Of a DNA stretch of 6,205 nucleotides, positions 1 to 5,900 are shown piece by piece. Both the position numbers and the translations under genes were made by a program. Positions within the stretch are counted from its first letter, which is position 1; each line of letters opens with the position of its first letter. Below the pieces are notes generated by a model. It did not search any database. It was not told the origin of the DNA and was given only the letters and a program-made list of their open reading frames with translations. Origin of the DNA: Bacillota bacterium (lineage in GTDB: Bacteria; Bacillota; Clostridia; Lachnospirales; Lachnospiraceae). Location of the stretch: the NCBI GenBank assembly GCA_023415655.1, contig JAEZKD010000016.1, positions 1 through 6,205 of the forward strand, written 5' to 3'.

Positions 1-1443
1 CAACATCACAAGACGGTCAATACCGATACCGATACCGCCTGTAGGTGGCATACCGTATGCTAATGCACTTAAGAAATCCTCATCTAAAGAGTTCGCTTCT
101 TCATCACCAGCAGCCTTTAAAGCTTCCTGTGCCATGAAACGTTCTCTCTGATCAATAGGATCATTTAACTCAGAATAAGCATTTGCGAACTCTCTCTTAG
201 TTACGAATAACTCGAAACGTTCTACATAATCTGGGTTGCTTGGTTTTTTCTTAGTAAGTGGTGAAATCTCAACTGGGTGATCCATAACAAAGGTTGGTTG
301 GATCAAGTTTTCTTCTACATAATGTTCAAAGAATAAGTTAAGGATATCGCCGCGTTTATGTCTCGCTTCGAAAGCAATGTGGTGTTCTTTTGCAAGAGCC
401 TTTGCTTCTTCTTCGGTTTTAATCTCGTTAAAGTCAACGTTGGCATACTTCTTAACCGCATCTACCATAGTGATACGTTCGAATGGCTTACCAAGATCAA
501 TTTCAACCCCTTCGTAAGTAACTGTGGTTGTACCAAGAATCTTGGTAGCAAGAGTGCGGAATAAATCTTCTGTTAAGTCCATCATCCCATGATAGTCTGT
601 GTATGCTTGGTATAACTCTAATAACGTAAACTCTGGATTATGACGAACGGAAAGTCCTTCGTTACGGAATACTCGTCCAATTTCATATACACGCTCTAAA
701 CCACCAACGATCAGACGCTTTAATGGTAATTCAAGAGAGATTCTAAGATTTAAATCCTCATCTAAAGAGTTGTGGTGAGTAGTGAATGGACGCGCTGCTG
801 CACCACCTGCATTCTTAACAAGAACCGGAGTTTCAACTTCGATAAAGTCACGACCATCTAAGAAGTTACGAATCTCACGAATAATTAAAGAACGTTTGAT
901 AAAAGTATCCTTAACTTCAGGATTCATCATTAAATCAACATGTCTTTGACGGTATCTTGTGTCGGTGTCGGTCAAGCCATGATATTTTTCAGGAAGTACC
1001 TGAAGGCATTTTGAAAGTAATGTGATCTCATTTGCACGTACAGAAATCTCACCTGCATGCGTCTTAAATACTTCACCTTTAATACCTACGATATCACCTA
1101 AGTCGAATTTCTTAAAAGCAGCGTAAGGTTCCTCTCCAAGAACATCTCTTTGTACATAAGACTGCATACTACCAGTCTTGTCCTGTACATGAATAAAGGA
1201 TGCTTTCCCCATCACTCGTTTTGTCATAATACGTCCTGCGATGGAAACTTCCTTACCTTCAAATTCTTCAAATTTGTTTTTTATCTCTGTTGTATGATTG
1301 GTAACATCGTACTTCATAATCTGGAATGGATCATTCCCAGCTGTTTGTAAGTCTGCAAGCTTTTGCATCTTTACTTTAATCAACTCATTTACATTCACCT
1401 GCGGGGTGTTTTGCTCATTTTGTACGTTCTTTTCTTCTGCCAC
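1..1443 (-). CDS. lysS: Lysine--tRNA ligase, class II (3' end outside window)
   Basis: This enzyme charges tRNA-Lys with lysine in an ATP-dependent, two-step cytosolic reaction. 481 codons are visible without a stop. After a charged N-terminal stretch of about 55 residues comes the OB-fold anticodon-binding domain (about residues 62-160, with GRIMTKR around 70-76). The class II catalytic core follows: motif 1 ends in EVETPVL with Pro206; motif 2 has FRNEG at 259-263 followed by RHNPEFT; motif 3 is GIGIDR, with its Arg at residue 477. Bacterial LysRS is usually about 490-505 residues, so only a short tail should be missing. The start is GTG at 1443-1441, chosen because AAAGGAAGG sits 7 nt upstream. 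It lies 77 bp downstream of greA on the same strand with no obvious promoter between, so it is probably co-transcribed. No T-box leader is visible. It is class II because of motifs 1-3; the unrelated class I enzyme would carry HIGH/KMSKS. Confidence 0.97.
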   Translation of the reverse strand, partial: MAEEKNVQNEQNTPQVNVNELIKVKMQKLADLQTAGNDPFQIMKYDVTNHTTEIKNKFEEFEGKEVSIAGRIMTKRVMGKASFIHVQDKTGSMQSYVQRDVLGEEPYAAFKKFDLGDIVGIKGEVFKTHAGEISVRANEITLLSKCLQVLPEKYHGLTDTDTRYRQRHVDLMMNPEVKDTFIKRSLIIREIRNFLDGRDFIEVETPVLVKNAGGAAARPFTTHHNSLDEDLNLRISLELPLKRLIVGGLERVYEIGRVFRNEGLSVRHNPEFTLLELYQAYTDYHGMMDLTEDLFRTLATKILGTTTVTYEGVEIDLGKPFERITMVDAVKKYANVDFNEIKTEEEAKALAKEHHIAFEARHKRGDILNLFFEHYVEENLIQPTFVMDHPVEISPLTKKKPSNPDYVERFELFVTKREFANAYSELNDPIDQRERFMAQEALKAAGDEEANSLDEDFLSALAYGMPPTGGIGIGIDRLVML

Positions 1444-1450
1444 TTTACGT

Positions 1451-1459
1451 CCTTCCTTT
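1451..1459 (-). promoter_or_regulatory. Ribosome binding site of lysS
   Basis: AAAGGAAGG on the minus strand ends 7 nt before a GTG codon. This purine tract is what fixes the lysS start at GTG 1443. It lies just outside the large hairpin at 1469-1512, whose distal arm ends in CCUUC and could in principle pair with the GAAGG of this site. Confidence 0.8.
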
Positions 1460-1468
1460 CTATACATA

Positions 1469-1512
1469 GAAGGCGACCATTGATATGCCAAGCAAATCAT
1501 ATGGTCGCCTTC
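1469..1512 (-). repeat. 44-nt near-perfect hairpin between greA and lysS
   Basis: The outer arms GAAGGCGACCAT (1512-1501) and ATGGTCGCCTTC (1480-1469) are perfect 12-bp complements. The 20-nt centre folds further: TGAT pairs with ATCA and TGC with GCA, around a TTG loop, leaving a single bulged A and one T-T mismatch. About 19 base pairs form in total. The hairpin begins 8 nt after the greA stop and ends 25 nt before the lysS start. The sequence after it on the transcribed strand (UAUGUAUAG) has no U-run, so it is not a standard intrinsic terminator. Possible roles are an RNA processing or stability element, a translation-coupling element, or a dispersed palindromic repeat. The structure is seen directly; the role is open. 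Confidence 0.85.
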
Positions 1513-1520
1513 CGACATAC

Positions 1521-2006
1521 TTAACTAAAAGATCTCTGAATTTCAAGTACCTGATAGCTAAAAGTATTGCCATTGATTTCAACATCAACAACATCATTGT
1601 GTCTTTTTCCAATCAATGCTTTACCTACCGGAGACTCATTAGAAATCTTCCCTTTTAAACTGTTCGCTTCTGTGGAGCCAACAATTTTATATTCTAATTC
1701 ATCATTATATTCTAAATCTAAAATCTTAACGCGACATCCAATGTTGATCACATCAACGTCGACTTCATCTTCTACGACAACTTCGGCATTCTTAAGAATT
1801 TTGTCAATCTCCTCGATTCTAGCTTCGATGTCTCTTTGCTCATCCTTTGCTGCATCATATTCAGCATTCTCAGATAAGTCTCCTTGTTCTCTCGCTTCTT
1901 TGATCTTCTCAGCTACTTCCTTACGTCTGTTAAGCTTGAGATCCTGAAGTTCGTCCTCTAACTGCTTCAAACCAGCATAGGTTAAAATGTTTTTCTTTTC
2001 TGCCAT
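1521..2006 (-). CDS. greA: Transcription elongation factor GreA
   Basis: GreA enters the secondary channel of backtracked RNA polymerase and stimulates cleavage of the extruded RNA 3' end so that elongation can resume. The 161-residue protein matches the usual family length of about 158. Residues 1 to about 75 form the N-terminal antiparallel coiled coil, rich in Lys/Glu/Arg. Its tip carries the GDLSENAEYDAAK signature, with the catalytic acidic pair Asp43 and Glu46 that helps coordinate the second magnesium ion. Residues from about 85 to the end form the FKBP-like globular domain, including SPVGKALIGK at 125-134. The ATG start is supported by GGAGGAAGGG 7 nt upstream. It is the first gene of a probable greA-lysS unit with a consensus promoter about 100 bp upstream. 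GreB and the inhibitory paralogue Gfh1 are alternatives within the superfamily, but the intact acidic tip and Firmicute-like sequence favour GreA. Confidence 0.97.
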   Translation of the reverse strand: MAEKKNILTYAGLKQLEDELQDLKLNRRKEVAEKIKEAREQGDLSENAEYDAAKDEQRDIEARIEEIDKILKNAEVVVEDEVDVDVINIGCRVKILDLEYNDELEYKIVGSTEANSLKGKISNESPVGKALIGKRHNDVVDVEINGNTFSYQVLEIQRSFS

Positions 2007-2013
2007 TGAAATA

Positions 2014-2023
2014 CCCTTCCTCC
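2014..2023 (-). promoter_or_regulatory. Ribosome binding site of greA
   Basis: GGAGGAAGGG on the minus strand, with 7 nt between its last G and the ATG at 2006-2004. It is a strong anti-16S match and fixes the greA start. Confidence 0.85.
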
Positions 2024-2060
2024 ATACAACATTATTCTCTAGTGAAATATATCATTGCAG

Positions 2061-2091
2061 TCGACACACATAAGCATAAAAACGATATAAT
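2061..2091 (+). promoter_or_regulatory. Possible weak divergent promoter (plus strand)
   Basis: On the plus strand TCGACA (2061-2066, one mismatch to TTGACA) precedes a perfect TATAAT (2086-2091) with a 19-bp spacer, longer than the preferred 17. The TATAAT is the mirror copy of the greA -10 box within the inverted repeat at 2082-2116, so it may be only a by-product of that symmetry. Transcription from it would enter the gene-poor gap towards PFOR. Low confidence. Confidence 0.2.
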
Positions 2092-2116
2092 ACCAATATT
2101 CAAAGTATTATATCGT
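2082..2116. repeat. 12-bp inverted repeat over the greA -10 box and start site
   Basis: ACGATATAATAC (2082-2093) and GTATTATATCGT (2105-2116) are perfect complements separated by 11 nt. The right arm contains the greA -10 hexamer (2107-2112), and the expected transcription start (about 2099-2101) falls in the centre. Since only one arm would be in the transcript, this cannot act as an mRNA hairpin from that start. It is better read as a DNA-level operator-like palindrome, or as two opposed -10 boxes. Confidence 0.7.
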
Positions 2117-2135
2117 ATTCACTAACACTTGTCAA
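2107..2135 (-). promoter_or_regulatory. Consensus sigma-A promoter for greA-lysS
   Basis: On the minus strand TTGACA (2135-2130) is followed after exactly 17 bp by TATAAT (2112-2107), a perfect match to the vegetative sigma-A consensus in both hexamers and spacing. Transcription should begin near 2100, giving greA a leader of about 93 nt. The match predicts strong, constitutive expression unless a repressor binds the overlapping inverted repeat. Confidence 0.9.
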
Positions 2136-2220
2136 TAATTCAGCCTCGATATATTTATACATTTATATGTGGCTTGACATGATTATTATTCCCTGAATTC
2201 ATAGTAACATAAATAACTGT

Positions 2221-2247
2221 GCTAAGAAAATTTTTGAAGCTCTTAGC
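2221..2247. repeat. Hairpin A of a related pair (GCTAAGA/TCTTAGC)
   Basis: GCTAAGA (2221-2227) and TCTTAGC (2241-2247) form a perfect 7-bp stem around a 13-nt loop. The block CTGTGCTAAGAAA starting at 2217 recurs as CTGAGCTAAGAAA at 2276, so this unit and hairpin B look like diverged copies 59 bp apart. Neither strand has a clear run of T after the stem, so terminator function is doubtful. Confidence 0.6.
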
Positions 2248-2277
2248 GGTAGACTTTTCATGGTAATAACAACAACT

Positions 2278-2309
2278 GAGCTAAGAAATTTCATGAAATC
2301 TCTTAGCTC
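2278..2309. repeat. Hairpin B of a related pair, 32 nt
   Basis: GAGCTAAGA (2278-2286) pairs perfectly with TCTTAGCTC (2301-2309). After one A/C mismatch the inner ATTTCATGAAAT (2288-2299) is itself a perfect palindrome, so nearly the whole 32 nt folds. Downstream on the minus strand is AGTTGTTGTTATT, moderately T-rich; on the plus strand it is TTAATCC. It could be a weak terminator read leftwards, or a copy of a small palindromic element shared with hairpin A. Confidence 0.65.
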
Positions 2310-2375
2310 TTAATCCTATCAATTGTCTTCACACTATTATGTATCACTTTTATTTTCTTATTCGTAATCATATCC

Positions 2376-2434
2376 CTTTTTCTAGAAGTTTTCCATCAAG
2401 TTTTCTATCAATTTTTCTAGAAGTTTTTTATCAA
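2376..2434. repeat. Short tandem repeat, five 11-12-bp degenerate units
   Basis: Consecutive units on the plus strand are CTTTTTCTAGAA (2376), GTTTTCCATCAA (2388), GTTTTCTATCAA (2400), TTTTTCTAGAA (2412, 11 bp) and GTTTTTTATCAA (2423). Two alternating end types, CTAGAA and ATCAA, suggest an older pair of units was copied. Read on the minus strand in one frame the array gives K-L-L-E, K-L-I-E, N-L-M-E, i.e. a four-residue period. It may be a remnant of coding repeats or simple-sequence expansion. Confidence 0.6.
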
Positions 2435-2640
2435 TTGTTATTAGTATTCTATGCGTTTTTCTTTGAAATTGCCACATATATTTCTACAGATTTTCTATAA
2501 TTTTATGATATGTTATGTTAATGATTTTCTGTAAGTTTTACATCTAATTTTTCAATCTTTTTTAATAAACATTTTTACATAGTTTTTCTATAAGTTCTTC
2601 TATTATAATTTTCTCCTTCTCTCCTCCTTAAACATCACTT
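2435..2640. other. T-rich gap with scattered TTTTCTNNAAGTT-like motifs
   Basis: No gene is supported here. The plus strand is strongly T-rich and ends in a polypyrimidine run (about 2609-2628). Looser copies of the tandem-repeat motif recur: ATTTTCTATAATTTT near 2490, ATTTTCTGTAAGTTTT at 2524 and GTTTTTCTATAAGTT at 2582. The minus strand reads as short stop-interrupted, Lys/Glu/Ile/Leu-rich peptides in different frames. One of them begins directly at a GGAGGAG tract (2627-2621) but has no start codon. Confidence 0.5.
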
Positions 2641-2821
2641 ATTTTATGAATGAATCCTCCTCTTTTGGTGCAACCTTTTCCTATAGCAAATCGCTGTTCG
2701 AATTTAGGCATATTGACACGTCTGTGTATGCTATTTGTTTATGGAATTGGAATTTTTTATCTAATTTACTCTGAATTTGACAGATAGTGCTTAGTTTTCT
2801 CACTCAATATGAAAGAAATAC
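2641..2821. other. Distal PFOR upstream region, no supported gene
   Basis: Composition becomes more balanced than in the T-rich block. Two isolated TTGACA hexamers occur on the plus strand (2713-2718 and 2777-2782), but neither has a good TATAAT at 16-18 bp. An imperfect hairpin at 2708-2731 has GCATA/TATGC outer arms and a CAC/GTG inner stem. Two overlapping plus-strand reading frames of 42 and 45 codons (from 2646 and 2650) have no Shine-Dalgarno and are not called as genes. I found no cre, Rex-type or T-box consensus. Confidence 0.5.
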
Positions 2822-2848
2822 TTTACTATTTTACACTTTAGTGATAAT
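2822..2848 (+). promoter_or_regulatory. Candidate PFOR promoter
   Basis: GATAAT (2843-2848) is a 5/6 match to the -10 consensus. The best -35 partner, TTTACT (2822-2827), is 4/6 with a short 15-bp spacer. Transcription would start near 2855, giving a leader of about 56 nt that opens with the inverted repeat at 2858-2877. The match is weak for a gene expected to be highly expressed, so an activator or a start further upstream (for example using TTGACA at 2777) is possible. Confidence 0.3.
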
Positions 2849-2857
2849 CTTAAAACT

Positions 2858-2877
2858 GTGTATTTCTATTAATACAC
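2858..2877 (+). repeat. 7-6-7 inverted repeat in the PFOR leader
   Basis: GTGTATT (2858-2864) and AATACAC (2871-2877) are perfect complements separated by TCTATT. The element ends 17 nt before the Shine-Dalgarno. In DNA it has the form of a dimeric regulator site. In RNA it would be a small stem-loop at or near the 5' end, if the start near 2855 is right. I do not recognise it as a named operator. Confidence 0.6.
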
Positions 2878-2894
2878 GACTTTTACATTCTTTT

Positions 2895-2900
2895 AGGAGG
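2895..2900 (+). promoter_or_regulatory. Ribosome binding site of PFOR
   Basis: AGGAGG ends 10 nt before the ATG at 2911. This is a near-ideal Shine-Dalgarno with slightly long spacing, and it supports ATG 2911 over the in-frame ATG at 2923. Confidence 0.85.
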
Positions 2901-2910
2901 ATATCGAAAA

Positions 2911-5900
2911 ATGGCTAGAAAAATGAAAACTATGGATGGTAACACCGCAGCAGCTCACGTGTCTTATGCGTTTACTGATGTAGCCGCTATCTATCCTATT
3001 ACTCCTTCTTCTCCAATGGCCGACTACACAGATATGTGGGCTACTCAGGGAAGAAAGAACATCTTCGGTCACGAGGTTTTACTCTCCGAGATGCAGTCTG
3101 AAGCTGGTGCCGCTGGTGCCGTACATGGTTCCTTACAAGCTGGTGCTTTAACTACTACTTATACAGCTTCTCAAGGTTTATTATTAATGATACCAAATAT
3201 GTACAAAATCGCAGGTGAGTTATTACCAGGTGTAATTAACGTTACAGCTCGTGCAATTGCTACACATGCACTTTCCATCTTTGGTGATCACTCTGATATT
3301 TATGCAGCTCGTCAGACAGGTTTTGCTATGCTATGTTCAGGCAACGTACAAGAAACAATGGACTTAGGTGCAGTTGCTCACCTTACAGCAATCAAGGGCC
3401 GTGTTCCATTTATGCATTTCTTCGATGGTTTTAGAACATCCCATGAGCTTCAAAAAATTGAAACTTGGGATTACGAGGATTTAAAAGAGTTAGCAGATAT
3501 GGATGCAATCAATGAATTCCGTAATCGTGCATTAAATCCTGAACATCCAGTTCAGCGTGGTACTGCTCAGAATCCTGATGTATTCTTCCAGGCAAGAGAA
3601 GCATGCAACAAGTACTATGATGCAGTTCCTGAATTAACACAACAGTATATGGATAAAGTTAATGCCAAAATTGGTACTAACTATAAATTATTCAACTACT
3701 ATGGTGCTCAGGATGCAGAACACGTTATTATCGCTATGGGTTCTGTATGTGACACAATTGAAGAAACAATTGACTATGTCAATGCTAATGGTGGTAAGGT
3801 TGGTCTTATTAAAGTTCGTCTTTATCGTCCATTCTCAGCAAAACATTTAATCGAAGCTATCCCAGCTTCTGTTAAGAAAATTTCTGTACTTGATCGTACA
3901 AAAGAACCAGGTGCTCTTGGTGAGCCATTATACCTTGATGTTGTGGCTGCATTAAAAGATACTCAGTTCCACAACGTTCCAGTATTCACAGGACGTTATG
4001 GTTTAGGTTCCAAAGATACAACTCCAGCACAGATTCTTGCTGTTTATAACAACGAAGAGAAGAAAGTATTTACAATCGGTATCAACGATGACGTAACAAA
4101 CCTTTCTCTTGAAATCAAAGAAAATCCAGATACTGCAAATGCAAGTACAACTTCTTGTAAGTTCTGGGGTCTTGGTGCCGATGGTACAGTAGGTGCTAAC
4201 AAGAACTCCATCAAGATCATTGGTGATCATACTGACAAATATGCACAAGCATACTTTGATTATGACTCCAAAAAATCTGGTGGTGTAACAATTTCTCATT
4301 TAAGATTCGGTGATAGCCCAATTCGTTCTACTTACCTAATCAACAAAGCAGATTTTGTTGCTTGTCATTCCCCAGCATATATTAGAAAATATAACATGGT
4401 TCAGGATCTTAAGAAGGGTGCAACTTTCTTATTAAACTGTTCTTGGGATATGGAAGATCTTGAAAAGAACCTTCCAGGACAAGTTAAGAGATATATGGCA
4501 CAAAACAACATCAAGTTCTATACCATCGACGGTATTAAGATTGGTAAAGAAGTTGGTTTAGGTGGACGTATCAATACAATTCTTCAGGCTGCTTTCTTTA
4601 AACTTGCTAACATCATTCCAATTGAGGATGCTGTGAAGTATATGAAGGATGCTGCAACTGCTTCTTACTCCAAGAAGGGTGATGACGTTGTTAAGATGAA
4701 TCATACTGCAATCGACCGTGGTGTTGAAGGCATTGTTGAAATCAAGGTTCCTGCAGAATGGGCAAATGCTACTGACGAAAGCTTAGAAACAAAAGCTACA
4801 AGTGGTAAGCCAGAAGTATTAAACTATGTAAATACTATCTTAAATGCAGTAAATTCTCAGACAGGTAACGACCTTCCTGTATCTGCTTTCGTAGATAATG
4901 CAGATGGTACTGTTCCTCTTGGAACTGCAGCTTATGAAAAACGTGGTATTGCAATCGATGTTCCAGTATGGAATCCAGAAATCTGTTTACAGTGTAACCT
5001 TTGTTCTTATGTATGCCCTCACTCTGTAATCCGTCCAGTTGCGATGACAGACGAGGAACTTGCAAAAGCTCCTGAAGGTGCAAAATCTGTAGCAATGAAG
5101 GGTACTGATAAAACATTTGCTATTACAATCTCCGTACTTGACTGTACTGGTTGTGGAAGCTGTGTGAATGTGTGTCCAGAAGTTAAGGGTCAAAAAGCTC
5201 TTTCCATGGATTTACTTGAAAGTCAGTTAGAAACTCAGAAGATGTTCGATTATGGTATCACATTAGATGAGCCAAAGGATATCATTGCAAAATTCAAAGA
5301 AACTACAGTAAAAGGTTCTCAGTTCAAGCAACCATTACTTGAGTTCTCCGGAGCTTGTGCAGGTTGTGGTGAAACACCTTACGCAAAATTAGTTACTCAG
5401 TTATTCGGTGATAGAATGTATATCGCTAATGCAACAGGATGTTCTTCTATCTGGGGTGGTTCTTCTCCATCTACACCTTATACTGTGAACAAAGAAGGCA
5501 AAGGTCCAGCATGGGCAAACTCCTTATTCGAGGACAATGCTGAATTCGGTTTCGGTATGCAGCTTGCTCAGCTTGCACTTAGAAAGCGCTTAATTGACGC
5601 AGTTGAGAACTTAGTAAATACTGCTGAAAAAGAAGAAGTAAAGACTGCTTGTGAACAGTTCCTTGCAACTAAGGATTCCTCCACATTAAATGCAGAACCT
5701 TCTAAGAAGTTAATTGCTGCATTAGAAGCATGCAATTGTGACAATGCTGATAAGAAATATATCCTTGAGAATAAGAGCTTCTTATCTAAGAAATCTCAGT
5801 GGATCTTCGGTGGTGACGGTTGGGCTTACGACATCGGCTTCGGTGGTTTAGATCACGTTCTTGCTGCTGGCCATGACGTAAACATTATGGTATTCGATAC

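Noticed and set aside
1469..1512. The greA-lysS hairpin as a Rho-independent terminator.
   Set aside because: No T-run follows the stem on the minus strand, and lysS downstream has no visible promoter in the spacer, so strong termination here would silence it.
1567..1947. Plus-strand 126-codon open frame, Ser/Leu-rich.
   Set aside because: It is the antisense shadow of greA, whose minus-strand protein has clear family motifs and a strong ribosome binding site.
2007..2100. T-box or other aminoacylation riboswitch ahead of greA-lysS.
   Set aside because: The leader predicted from the consensus promoter is only about 93 nt, and I see no T-box core sequence or terminator/antiterminator pair.
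2174..2210. Plus-strand TTGACA at 2174 as the promoter of a small RNA covering the two hairpins.
   Set aside because: The best -10 candidates are poor or at about 20 bp spacing (CATAGT at 2200), and no clear terminator with a U-run follows the hairpins.
2382..2477. Minus-strand 31-codon frame ending in the K-L-L-E type repeats.
   Set aside because: No ribosome binding site before its ATG, very short, and made mostly of the tandem repeat. It is kept only as part of the possible gene-remnant finding.
2650..2787. Plus-strand 45-codon reading frame with a hydrophobic stretch (LCMLFVYGIGIFYLIY) that could be a membrane segment, overlapping a 42-codon frame from 2646.
   Set aside because: There is no Shine-Dalgarno (the upstream sequence is pyrimidine-rich and AT-rich), no promoter, and T-rich DNA encodes Phe/Leu/Ile by default. 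Two overlapping frames look equally good, which argues for chance.
4003..4299. Minus-strand open frames inside PFOR (also around 4835-5193 and 5848-6150), and plus-strand frames within lysS (358-564, 1150-1483).
   Set aside because: All are shadows of well-supported coding sequence on the opposite strand; none has recognisable motifs or its own ribosome binding site.
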